DNA from: Branchipolynoe longqiensis
Lineage: Eukaryota > Annelida > Polychaeta > Phyllodocida > Polynoidae
Direction: 5' to 3'
DNA: 64,000 nucleotides
Assembly: GCA_030323885.1 (NCBI GenBank)
Contig: CM059189.1
Coordinates: 48,119,015-48,183,014, forward strand
Position numbers and translations under genes: made by a program. The notes under the pieces were generated by a model that was given only the letters and a program-made list of their open reading frames with translations, was not told where the DNA came from and made no database searches. Of the stretch, positions 10,032 through 19,189 are shown in pieces. Position 1 is the stretch's first letter, and each line of letters opens with the position of its first letter.

Positions 10032-10353
10032 CCGGCTGCAGAACTGCAGCAATACAGAAAGGCACCGATAAATCGGTCCGATCTTTGCATTGAAGTTTAA
10101 ACTTCAGGTGGGACGGTTGGAGAAGCCTGGGATCTCTTTACAACAATTTAAGACCGTGCGTTGCGGGACGTGGTTATAGTTCGCTCCGCGCTCACCAGGA
10201 AGCTCGCATTGAAATGTAGTTCCCATATTGCACGCGGAGCGTCGCTGTAGGTTCTGAATAAGGCCGCAAGGGGGCGTTGTGACGGCTGCCTTGTGTCCCC
10301 CCCCCCCTCCCCTATGGACCATAATCAAGGCTAATACGAGTCGATATGGGGCG
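10032..10353. other. Unassigned sequence
   Basis: Contains a palindromic GAAGTTTAAACTTC and a C10 run. No related copy in the window and no coding evidence. Confidence 0.4.
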
Positions 10354-10686
10354 GTTGGTTGTTGAAGGTTTATGTCCTGGCAACATCTAAGTTCATATCA
10401 GGATGAATACCTACTTGTGACAGTGTGCAACCATGACGACTTTATAGTCATGCCCCACTGGGAGACCAGGCCATTACATTAGCGCCATGACCTGATTTCC
10501 CACTCAGTCACATTATCCTGATCTTATCCTAACCAGTCCTTGCCCTATCCTAATAATGCAGAGCGCCAAGCTAGGAAGTGACAAGTATAAATTTGGTAAG
10601 TCATTGGTTTGACTCGAGTGAGAATCAAACTCCCGATCTCCTGCACGGGAGGCTTGCGCTCTACCGATTCAGCCACCACGTCCAGT
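10354..10686 (-). mobile_element. SINE-A, nearly full, head type 2
   Basis: Tail at the left, body words intact, and on the minus strand a type 2 head with GACGTGGTGGCTGAATCGG near 10660-10680. Confidence 0.85.
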
Positions 10687-10698
10687 CCTTCTTTACCA

Positions 10699-11064
10699 TT
10701 AAAGCTGCATAGTCTGATGAAAACATCAAATTTTCAAAACTGAAACATTTATCTAGATTTGATTCTACATATGCAACTTAGACACGAGTGCAGCTATTAA
10801 GCATTTCTTGGTGCATAGAATGGCATACATAACACGCCAATTTAATATAATCTGTTACTACTGAAGCCTATCGGGCCAGAGTTTTGAGGTGCTTGCCAAA
10901 ATTAATTTGGCATGTTTGTACTACAAATATCTCCAAGGTTAGCCATTTAAAATAATAGTTAGCTCATACTAAAGTAAAGTAGATTATAACGATTAATCTA
11001 TTGTATTTATCTATATATATATAAAATGGCAGAAACTTAAAACCATCGGACTATGCAACTTTAA
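10699..11064. mobile_element. MITE-B copy 2 (reverse orientation)
   Basis: Begins TTAAAGCTGCATAGTCTGAT and ends ATCGGACTATGCAACTTTAA. Length and internal landmarks are as in copy 1, inverted. Confidence 0.85.
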
Positions 11065-11084
11065 CTAACTACCCTCCAGCATAG

Positions 11085-12013
11085 TTTTTTTGTTTGTTGT
11101 TTTACGTCCTACCAACATCTAAGGTAATATCAGGACAGGTACCGACTTGTGATAGTATGCACTCATGGCGATTTTATAGTGCTGCCCCACTGGGAAATCA
11201 CAGGGCATGCACCGTGACCCGATATCCCACTCAGTCACATTGTTTTGACACCGAGCTAACCAGCCCTTGCCCTATCCTAATAATGCCGAGCACCAGGCTA
11301 GGAAGCGACAATAGACTACATCACGGTTCCAAAGGCGCGGTGCATTGTGGGATCCGTCAGAGCAAAACAACCCCCCCCCCCAAAAGCACATGGCACATGC
11401 TAATACACTGGGTGCAGCTATGAAATGTGCTAGTTTCAGCTCATCTCAGCTCTTGTTTGAAACATAGAATACCAACTAAAAAAATATATATAATAAATTA
11501 TGATATTAATCTTTTATCCAGCATTGCATTTACATCAATATAATCAGCACATCTTATGCCATGTGCATTTAGATTTAGAAAGATCTAGGCACTCAGACTA
11601 ATGTTAGAGCTATAGCCAGAGTACTCAATGCATTGTCAATGGCAGTGAGTAATCTCCTTACAGAAAAAGTAAAATATTGATAAAACCACACGACCTAGAC
11701 ACAAACCGCTTGGAAGACGTATAGAAAACATGTTTAACAAAAAGATTATATTAAATTGATAAGGTTAGGGTTTTGGATTTCTATTAATTTTGAATAAAAC
11801 TGACGTTTTTCAATGCGCGTATCAGCAAACTCAATGGCCGTACGCCTTTGCTTTGCTCCCAAGGCTGTTTTCAGCGCATGCGCAGTCGGAACCGTGATGT
11901 AGTCTATTATCAATTTTTTAAGTCATTGGTTTCACTCGACCGGGAACCGAATTCGTGAATTCCCGATCTTCCACACGCAAGGCCTGTGCTCTACCGATTC
12001 GGCCACCGCGGGG
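11085..12013 (-). mobile_element. SINE-A head type 2, split by MITE-C
   Basis: The left part (11085-11310) runs from the tail to GGCTAGGAAGCGACA. The right part (11907-12013) resumes at TCAATTTTTTAAGTCATTGG and contains the tRNA-like head. Removing MITE-C restores a continuous SINE. Confidence 0.85.
11312..11906. mobile_element. MITE-C (595 bp, 19-bp perfect TIRs)
   Basis: Perfect terminal inverted repeats TAGACTACATCACGGTTCC and GGAACCGTGATGTAGTCTA. The host is a SINE, so the boundaries are secure; a TA duplication is plausible. The right half holds one copy of the ~205-bp core repeat (CAAACTCAATG, TTCTATTAATTTTGAATAAA, TATAGAAAACATG) that also fills element Q and MITE-D. Non-coding. Confidence 0.9.
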
Positions 12014-12046
12014 GTGGAGGAGGCGGGGGGGGGGGGGGGGGGGGCT
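12010..12046. repeat. G-rich run
   Basis: GGGGGTGGAGGAGGC followed by about 20 consecutive G. This could form a G-quadruplex and is prone to assembly error. Confidence 0.9.
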
Positions 12047-12163
12047 CGCAGTCTGTTCAGAATGCACCCGTGCAGAGGGTTTGGAGTCAGTGGAGCTTGT
12101 CGACTCAGGTCTGTTGTTTGCAAACTACCAGCAATGGAATCCATCTCTATAGACCTATTTCAT

Positions 12164-12749
12164 TTTTTTTGTTTTTTGTTGTTGGTACATTCGTTGTTTA
12201 AAGTTGCATAGTCCGATGGTTTTGAGTTTCTGAAATTTTCTGAGATAAATACATTAGGTTGATCATTATTATGTACCTTACTTTAGCTTGAAGGAACTTT
12301 TATTTTAAGTGGCTAACTTTTGAAATATTTGAAGTGGAAACATGCCAAATTAATTTTGGCAAGCTTGTCAAAACTCTGACTCCATAGGCTTCTGCAGTAA
12401 CAGGTTCTATTCAATTGCCTCAGTATTCCCTTCTTATGTGGTGACAAATTTTTAATAAGTGCACCAGTATCTAAGTTAGATATGTAGAATCAAATTTAGA
12501 TAATTGTTTTGGTTTTGAAAATTTCATATTTTCATCGGACTATGCAACTTTAAGCAGCGGAAAGTTCAGTCGCAGACGACTGGTCTTCCTCATTCCACTG
12601 CTCCTTGCCCTATCCTAGTAATGCCGAGCGTCTGGCTAGGAACCGACAAGTATCAATTTTTAAGTCATTGGTTTGACTCGACCGATTCAAACCCACGATC
12701 TAGCAACACGGGACACGGACGCTCTAACTCATTCGGCCATCCCGTCTGG
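12164..12749 (-). mobile_element. Chimeric SINE: SINE-A head plus SINE-B type 2 tail, split by MITE-B
   Basis: Read on the minus strand: type 1 SINE-A head, the start of the SINE-A body up to GGATAGGGCAAGGAGC, then a switch to GTGGAATGAGGAAGACCAGT and CTTAAACAACG..GTACC with an A-rich end. The second part is the tail seen on SINE-B copy 2 (53255-53325). It interrupts the left inverted repeat of element Q. Confidence 0.75.
12198..12553. mobile_element. MITE-B copy 3, with an empty-site partner
   Basis: Inserted at TTAA inside the chimeric SINE tail. The uninterrupted version is at 53295-53325 (minus strand GTTGTTTAAGCAGG). Comparing the two fixes the ends as AAGTTGCATAGTCCG with a TA (or TTAA) duplication. 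Confidence 0.9.
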
Positions 12750-12815
12750 TTGACGTCAGCATAGGTATTTAGGTCAGTGCGCGCGCTGCTTGGCTGCAGG
12801 ATGACACACTGTCAC

Positions 12816-13520
12816 ACTGAAAACTCAATGGCTATGAGCAATCTTCAGAGAGAACAAGTAAAATATCTCTAGAACTACACCACCTAGAAAGAAACCGCTT
12901 GGAACACATATAGAAAACATATGTAAGAAACAGATAATATTAAATTTATATGGTTAGAGTTCTGCATTTCTATTAATTTTGAATAAAATTTACGTTTTGC
13001 GCTGCGCGTATCGGCAAACTCAATGCATTGTCAATAGCCATGAGCAATCTTCATACAGAAAAAGTTAAATATCTCTAAAACTACACCAGATATAAACAAA
13101 CCGATTGGAACACATATAGAAAACATATTTAACAAATAGATTATATTAAATTTATATGGTTAGGGTTCTGCATTTCTATTAATTTTGAATAAAACCTACG
13201 TTTTGCACTGCACATACCGGCAAACTCAATGCATTGTCAATAGCCGTGAGCAATCTTCATACAGAAAAAGTTAAATATCTGTAAAACTACACCAAACAGA
13301 AACAAATCGCTTGGATTGTTGTTGTTTGTGTGTTGTGGTTTTACGTCCTAGCAACATCTAAGGTCATATCAGGACGGGTACCGACTTAGAACAAACATAG
13401 CAACCGTATTAAACAAATAGATTATATTAAATTTATACGGTTATGGTTAGGGTTCTGCATTTCTATTAATTTTGAATAAAACTGACGTTTTGCACCGGCA
13501 AACTCAATGGCAGTGTGCAT
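12816..13520 (+). repeat. Core satellite, ~205-bp unit, direct copies
   Basis: Three units recognised by repeated CAAACTCAATGCATTGTCAA, TTCATACAGAAAAAGTT, AAACCGCTTGGAACACATAT and TTCTATTAATTTTGAATAAA, spaced about 205 bp. Non-coding. Confidence 0.85.
13317..13390 (-). mobile_element. SINE-A tail fragment inserted in satellite
   Basis: TTTTACGTCCTAGCAACATC through GGGTACCGACTT interrupts the third core unit between CGCTTGGA and AGAACAAACATAG. Confidence 0.75.
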
Positions 13521-13574
13521 TCGTTCTGGAGCCAAGCTGCGCGCGCATACACAATGTTTATAAACATTGAAAGG

Positions 13575-13840
13575 GGTCACTCCTCTCCTCCAACCCTCCT
13601 CCATACCTACGGAGACCCTCCTCCACATCAAGCCCCCATCTCCACCCCTCCACACCCTTCCCCCACCCAGCCCCTTCTCAACCCCACCTCCACCCCTCCA
13701 CCTCCACATCCAACCCCACCTCCACCCCTCCACCTCCACATCCAACCCCACCTCCACACCTCCACCTCCACATCTAATCCTCAGCTCCACCCATCTCCCA
13801 CCACCTTTTCAACCCCACCTCCATCCCTAGTAGTATAGCC
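13575..13840. repeat. C-rich minisatellite (CCACCTCCACATCCAACC)
   Basis: Tandem CTCCACCCCTCCACCTC words, pyrimidine-rich on plus. It forms the centre of element Q, bounded by inverted CAATGTTTATAAACATTG copies. Confidence 0.9.
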
Positions 13841-13869
13841 CTCTTTCAATGTTTATAAACATTGTGTTA

Positions 13870-14438
13870 TCGCGCGCAGCTTGGCTGCAGAATGAAGGCA
13901 CACTGCCATTGAGTTTGCCGCTACACGCAGTGCAAAACGTTTATTTTATTCAAAATTCATAGAAATGCAGAACCCTAACCTTATAAATTTAATATAGTCT
14001 ATTCGTTGAATATTTTTTCTATATGTGTTCCAGGCAGGTTCCTCCTAGGTGGTGTGGTTTTAGAGATATTTCACTTTTTCTATATGAAGATAATTCAAGA
14101 TTGCTCACGGCCATTGACAATGCATTGAGTTTGCCGGTACGCACAGTGAAAAACGTTAGTTTTAATCGAAATTAATAGAAATGCAGAAGCCTAAACTTAT
14201 AAATTTAATATAATCTATTCATTGAATATGTTTTCTATTTGTGTTCCAAGCGGGTTGCTTCTAGGTTGTGTGGTTTTCGAGATATTTAACTTTTTCTGTA
14301 TGAAGATAATTCAAGATTGCTCACGGCCATTGACAATGCATTGAGTTTGCCGGTACGCGCACTGAAAAACGTCAATTCTATTCAAAATTAATAGAATTTA
14401 GAAATGCAGAACCCTAACCTTATAAATTTTAATATACG
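13870..14438 (-). repeat. Core satellite, inverted copies
   Basis: About three units of the 12816-13520 repeat in reverse complement (TTTATTCAAAATTCATAGAA, GAGTTTGCCGGTACGC). The array is mirror-symmetric with the direct one. Confidence 0.85.
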
Positions 14439-14810
14439 CCCGGTACTCACAGTACATGGGTGAATACCAACCCTATATGAAAACGGTCGAAAAAGCGGGT
14501 TAATGAATTGAGAGCCTAATTTAACAATCTAAGAAGCAACATTTATTCTTTGTAGATGTCTTCATATTTACCCACTACCTTTGAGTTGAAAAATATAATA
14601 AAATAGCTAGTTTAATACGATTTAAAATTGAAATCGACGGCGTTCTATGGCTGCCATCTTGGATTTTTGCATTCTCTCCCATTTCACCAAATCTGTGGCA
14701 ATATATGTAGCCATTTGATCATGGAACCACAGTTTCTACTTCATGTTCCATACTAAAGCTATTTTCGCCCGTATTTACACTATGTTGTCGTTCACCCGTG
14801 TACTACAAGT
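14439..14810. mobile_element. MITE-P
   Basis: Imperfect inverted ends CCCGGTACTCACAGTACATG and GTGTACTACAAGTACCAGGT, continuing GGGTGAAT/GTTCACCC. About 370 bp, inserted after the last inverted core unit of element Q. Only copy seen. Confidence 0.65.
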
Positions 14811-14919
14811 ACCAGGTGAATCTTTTATCTACCAAAAGGCGTGCGCACTGACCTAGATACCTATGCTGACGTCATATGAAATAGGTCTATAAGAGGGTTC
14901 TTTTGAGCGTAAAGCATTA

Positions 14920-15540
14920 GAGCGCAGGCTTCCAGTGCGGGAGGTCGAGAGTTCGAATTCCAACCGAGTCAAACCAATGGATTATAGAATTGATACTTCT
15001 CTCTAGGTAGCCTAGCCCTCGGCATTAAGAGGATTGGACAAGGACTGGTTTGCACAGTATCAGGATAATGTGACCGTGAGGTAAAATATTCTGATTTACC
15101 GCATAGGGGTTAATGCAAATGTTCTATTACTGATCGGTGTACGTGACCTAGCGCATGTATGTATATATAAGTAAGGGCTGGTGGCGCCTGAGTGGGATGT
15201 AAATAGACATAGTGGTGTTGGCAGGTCTGGGTGTGAGGGCACTCAGGGACTACCCCCTCCCCCTCTGCTGGGGAGGATCACCACACTCAGGGTCAAGGTC
15301 GGTGGTGGCCAGGGGGCCATACAACTTGGTGGTGGTGGGCATGGGGACCAGGAATGCTGGATCCTTATTGGTAGGGCCAAGAATGCTTGTTTCCCATTGG
15401 GGGAAAGGGGTAGGTTGATACTCTACAGTCTACAGTCATCACTAAATAGTCGCCATGAGTGCGCACTGTCATGACTCGGTACCCATCCTGATATGACCTT
15501 AGATGTTGCCAGGACGTAAAGCTCCAACAACCAACCAACC
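14920..15540 (+). mobile_element. SINE-A head type 2, split by an insertion
   Basis: Head and first body half at 14920-15078 (GTATCAGGATAATGTGACCG). The 3' half resumes at 15435 (GTCGCCATGAGTGCGCACTG) and ends in the ACTCCAACAACC tail. The intervening 15079-15434 is not SINE. Confidence 0.75.
15079..15434. other. Insert within SINE-A
   Basis: G-rich ~355 bp with a 97-codon open frame (15181-15474) that has no recognisable motif. TGAGTGGGAT at 15190 resembles a SINE body word, so this may be two separate events. Not assigned. Confidence 0.35.
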
Positions 15541-15885
15541 ATACAGCACATTATACCACTCCTTCTGTCAGTTCTCTCAGTTCTCTAGTTGCCGTTCCAT
15601 GTTTGTGTGTTTATGATTTTTTCTCAGTGAGGTGTCGAAACTTAGGAGGTGTTTCGCGAGTTCTTTCCTTTGTGGAAGACGGAGGAGGGGCGTGGGGGCG
15701 CGGGGAGGGGGGGTGTGTGTCTGTGTGGGGGGGGGGGACTATTTATTCACCAGGGTAGTTATAACACATGCCATATATATCGATACACACAGACGGACAG
15801 AGAAAGTGAGCCACCCATGGCAGACAGGGATAGAAAAAGTCATGCAGAGATAGGATCCGACATGACATACAGATAGGATATCGCA
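15541..15885. other. Unassigned sequence with G-rich run
   Basis: Includes GGAGGGGCGTGGGGGCGCGG and a G10 run near 15727. Open frames here are glycine-rich and not credible. Confidence 0.4.
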
Positions 15886-16078
15886 AGGACTGATTAGCTC
15901 AGTGTAAGGATAATGTGACTAAGTGGGATATCGGGTCATGGTGCTGGTGGCCTGATTTCACAGTGCAACAGCACTATAAAGTCACCATTAGTGTGCACTG
16001 TCACAAGTCGATACCCATCCTGATATGACCTTAGATGTTGCCAGGGCATACAATTCCAAAAACCAACCAGCCAATCAA
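15886..16078 (+). mobile_element. SINE-A 3' half
   Basis: Starts at GGACTGATTAGCTCAGTGTA and ends in a decayed CCAAAAACCAACC tail. The head is missing. Confidence 0.8.
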
Positions 16079-16138
16079 TAGTGAGTAGCACACTATAAAA
16101 AAGTACATATATATTTTTGTGTTGTGGAAAAACGTATC

Positions 16139-16445
16139 CACTGAGCTTCAAAGAGCGTCCGTCTCCCGTGTTGGTAGATCGTAGGTTCATGGGGTCGAAC
16201 CCTGGTCGAGTCAAACCAATGATTTAAAAATTGATACTTGTTGCTTCCTAGCCTGGCGCTCGGCATTATTAGGATAGGACAAGGACTGATTGGCACAGTG
16301 TCAGGATAATGTGACTGAGTGGGATATCAGGTCATCGTGCTGGTGGCCTGGTATTCCAGTGGGGCAGCACTATTAAGTCGCCATGAGTGTGCACTGATAT
16401 GACTTTAGATGTTGCTAGGACGTAAAACAACAACAAACAAACAAC
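16139..16445 (+). mobile_element. SINE-A, head type 1, slightly 5'-truncated
   Basis: Type 1 head from AGAGCGTCCGTCTCCCG, B-box GGGTCGAACCC, intact body and the AAAACAACAACAAACAAAC tail. Confidence 0.85.
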
Positions 16446-16513
16446 ATTGAAGTGGGAGAATGATGCCTGACAAAGGGAGTCCCCCGAATATCACTACAAA
16501 TAGAGCCATCAGG

Positions 16514-16915
16514 CCACGTGACCATTACGACGCGTCATGATGTGACACCCACCAGGGCCGCGTTCAGGGTCTGTCTCGGAGGTGCCTCTGCGATGGCATT
16601 GACATCATGCTAGTCTGAACTGCACAAGCAGTTTGTCGCCTCGAAAATGGCCGCCCCCTTAGGCGGCGGCCATTTGCAATGCAAATGCTGCACTGTGATA
16701 GTCTGAAACTACTAGATACGGAGGCGCTTTTTGTCTCCTATCTGAAAATGGAGGCGTCGTCAAGGCGTCGCCGAGACGTCGCCGCGACGCACCCTGAACG
16801 CAAATAGGCCAAAAAGCATCGCTGAGACATCGCCGAGACGTCGCCGAGACGGACTCTGAACGCGGCCCTGGTCATGTGCCCATTGCGATTCGTCATGATG
16901 TGACACCCACCAGGT
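16514..16915. mobile_element. MITE-O between ~40-bp direct repeats
   Basis: MITE-O (16554-16869, 316 bp) has inverted ends GGGCCGCGTTCAGGGTC and GACTCTGAACGCGGCCC. The interior is rich in CGTCGCCGAGACG words. It lies between two direct repeats of about 40 bp (GTCATGATGTGACACCCACC at 16533-16552 and 16893-16912). That is too long for a usual target duplication. Confidence 0.75.
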
Positions 16916-16929
16916 TAGTCTGTCATCAC

Positions 16930-17555
16930 ACCCCATGCCGACTCCTCCCACCCCCACCCCAACCTCATCACCACCATCACCTTCCCCCTCCCCACTCCCA
17001 CCCCTACCTTACTCCACCCTATCCCACATCCTCACCCCTACCACCACCCCACCTACACCCCCACCCCACCCACCAAAACATCCCCACTCCACCACCATCC
17101 CCCTCCCCACCCACCACCACCACCCCTCCCCACCCACCACCACCACCCCTCCCCACCCACCAACACCATCCATAACCATCCCCCTCCCTACCCTCCACCA
17201 CCATCTCCCCTCCCCACCCCTACCACGTGACCCCCTTCCCCACACCACCAACCCCCCTCCCAACCCCCACAACCACCCACCCTTCCAAATCCCTACCACC
17301 ACCTCCCTCCCCACCTCACCCCACAAACCCCACATCCTCATCCCTACCCCCACTCCACCTCCACCCCTACCCCACTCCACGAACCGCGCCGCCACCAACA
17401 ACAACCACCCCCACCCACATCCGCACCCCAATCGACCGAACCATCCCCCTCCCGCACACCACCACACCTCCACCCCACCACCCATCCCCCACCCTACTCG
17501 CACCCCTACCTCACTCCACGCCACCCCCATCCCCCACCCCACCACCAGGGGGGTA
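16930..17555. repeat. C-rich minisatellite-like tract
   Basis: CCACCACCACCCCTCCCCA and related words; pyrimidine-rich plus strand with A interspersed. The long proline/histidine/threonine frames are compositional. Confidence 0.9.
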
Positions 17556-17574
17556 ATCTGGACCACACTCAGTA

Positions 17575-18112
17575 GATAATGAACAGCTACAAACTATGTA
17601 CAAGCCTATACATGTAGAGTAGGCTATTTCATAAGTAGTAGTAAAACAAAAACAAAAAACAAACAAAACTAATATACTATTCGCACCCACTACAAGGCTG
17701 ATCAGAAAATAATAATACCTACACTTAGAACTAAAACCATTAGCTATCTAATGGTCCTTCCTTATTTCGGACCGACCTTGGATAGCCAAACCCAACACAA
17801 AACAAGCTCAAACATCTACAAGCCAAGAATACACTTAACTGCCACGCCTAACACTAACAGCTACCTAGCAGTCTTTCCCTATTTCGGATCGACCTTGAAT
17901 AGCCAACCCCAACACAAAACAAGCTCAAACATCTACAGATACTAAATAATCACCATGTACCTGCTACTGTGTGAGGAACAAAAACATCTTATCACCTCCT
18001 GCTGTGTGATAAGATTAAACCACTTCTACAACTGGCCAGCATTGAAAACAAGCCCGAGCACTCAAGCTTACATGATATGGACAGTATAAACACAGCATCA
18101 ACAAAAAAAACC
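17575..18112 (+). mobile_element. LINE 3' region fragment with internal duplication
   Basis: Ends with the LINE tail: GCCAGCATTGAAAACAAGC, hairpin 18050-18069, ATGGACAGTATAAAC and an A-rich end. Upstream are a hairpin CTTATCAC..GTGATAAG (17978-18014) also present at 32700, and a ~115-bp tandem duplication (CCTATTTCGGATCGACCTTG type, 17750 and 17865). Confidence 0.65.
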
Positions 18113-18140
18113 CAAAAAACACCATCCCACAACCCCCCCT

Positions 18141-18270
18141 TTTTTTGTTGATGAATTTATTTACCCTGCTCATAATGGATAAGTGTGTTAACACTTGTTT
18201 TCACTGCCAGACAGCACTAGTCTAATTTGATTGAAATTTTTTAATTCTGTTTTTATAATAATAATTTAAG
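18141..18270 (-). mobile_element. LINE 3' tail, inverted
   Basis: Minus-strand tail with hairpin AAGTGT-TAAC-ACACTT (18181-18196) and the GAGCAGGGTAAATAAA word, then a poly(A) (T run on plus). It faces the plus-strand tail at 18112, so two LINE 3' ends meet tail to tail about 30 bp apart. Confidence 0.75.
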
Positions 18271-18380
18271 TTTTCATGCTTCTTGTTTATGGCTTGTAGA
18301 TTGCAAACAGTCCAACATCCAGCTTCTACTGTATTACTACTGCCATTCTGTTCCGTCATTTAGCTGCCAATTACAACAGA

Positions 18381-18493
18381 GCCACCGTGGCCCAATGGAT
18401 AAGGCATCGGCCTCCTACGCATGTAGAGCACAATGGTTAGTGGTCTGACTCAGGGCAAGCCGGGGATTGCGGGTTCGAGTCCCGCCGGTGGTT
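18381..18493 (+). tRNA. tRNA-Arg(CCT) with a 40-nt intron
   Basis: Folds as a cloverleaf. The acceptor GCCACCG pairs with CGGTGGT (one G-U). D stem GCC/GGC encloses AATGGATA. The anticodon stem TCGGC/GCCGG has loop C-T-CCT-A-A once the intron is removed. The variable loop is GGATT, and the T arm GCGGG-TTCGAGT-CCCGC is perfect. Anticodon CCT at 18414-18416. The intron (18418-18457) sits after position 37, the canonical site, and contains AGG able to pair with the anticodon. A- and B-boxes are intact, and a T7 run follows 6 bases after the discriminator. It decodes AGG arginine codons. Introns in animal tRNAs are usually found in Tyr, Leu-CAA, Ile-TAT and Arg-TCT; Arg-CCT is less expected. Confidence 0.85.
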
Positions 18494-18499
18494 CATTGG

Positions 18500-18506
18500 T
18501 TTTTTT
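18500..18506 (+). terminator. Pol III terminator of tRNA-Arg
   Basis: Run of seven T directly downstream of the mature 3' end; four or more T are sufficient for RNA polymerase III termination. Confidence 0.85.
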
Positions 18507-18763
18507 CTTATTTCTTTTGTGTGTGTGTGTTTTTTTATTCAGTTTGGGAATTGAAATTAGTAATTGCAAAATTTGATTGCATTGTTAAAATTCAGTTTGG
18601 GAATTGAAATTAGTCAATGTTAGTTTGTTACAATATTTGATTGCATTCTTTATGGGGTGATACTGGACATATTAGGGAATGTGCCAGCAAAACTTCACAA
18701 TGCGAATGGCCACACAAGTGCCCATAATGTACTTTGACGGTGCCAGCAGGCTCGTCCATGTAA
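18507..18763. other. Unassigned spacer with short direct repeat
   Basis: The word ATTCAGTTTGGGAATTGAAA occurs twice (18538 and 18592). Otherwise no gene or repeat family recognised. Confidence 0.5.
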
Positions 18764-19112
18764 ATTTGTTTGTTTGTGTGTTGTTGTGTTACATCCTAGC
18801 AACATCTAAGGTCATATCAGGATAGGTACCGACTTGTGACAGTGCGCACTCATGGCGACTTTATAGTGCTGCCCCACTGGGATACCATGCCGCCAGCACC
18901 ATGACCTGATATCCCACTCAGTCACATTACCCTGGCACTGAGCCAACCAGTCCTTGCCCTGTCCAAATAATGGCAAGCGCCTGGCTAGGAAGCGACAAGT
19001 ATAACTTTTTAAGTCATTGGTTTAACTCGACCAGGGTTCGAAGCCACGATCCCATGGTCTACCAACATGGGAGACGGACGCTCTAACTCATTCGGCCATC
19101 CCATCTGGTTCG
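18764..19112 (-). mobile_element. SINE-A, full length, with target duplication
   Basis: Complete copy (type 1 head at right, AACAACAAAC-type tail at left) flanked by GTCCATGTAA at 18754-18763 and 19113-19122. This fixes the family length at about 349 bp. Confidence 0.92.
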
Positions 19113-19189
19113 GTCCATGTAAGAGATTCACCTGTAATGTTGAATATATGTATATGTCTATGCTGTTTAGAACATTTTTTTAACACTTA

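Larger units (their letters stand above)
12146..14897. mobile_element. Composite inverted-repeat element Q (~2.75 kb with nested insertions)
   Basis: The outer inverted repeats read, from the right end inward, TATAGACCTATTTCAT, ATGACGTCAGCATAGG and TATCTAGGTCAGTGCGC. On the left the same series is split: TATAGACCTATTTCAT at 12148-12163, then TGACGTCAGCATAGGTAT from 12750. Inside are about three direct core repeats, a C-rich minisatellite centre flanked by inverted CAATGTTTATAAACATTG words, and about three inverted core repeats. Later insertions are a chimeric SINE in the left TIR, a SINE tail fragment and MITE-P. It encodes no protein. Confidence 0.75.

Noticed and set aside
10615..10680. tRNA genes at SINE heads (also 31226, 52600 and others)
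   Set aside because: Each is the tRNA-derived head of a SINE-A copy, continuous with the conserved body, and lacks a foldable anticodon arm.
16935..17579. 214-codon proline/threonine-rich frame
   Set aside because: Translation of C-rich simple sequence with no motif or boundaries.
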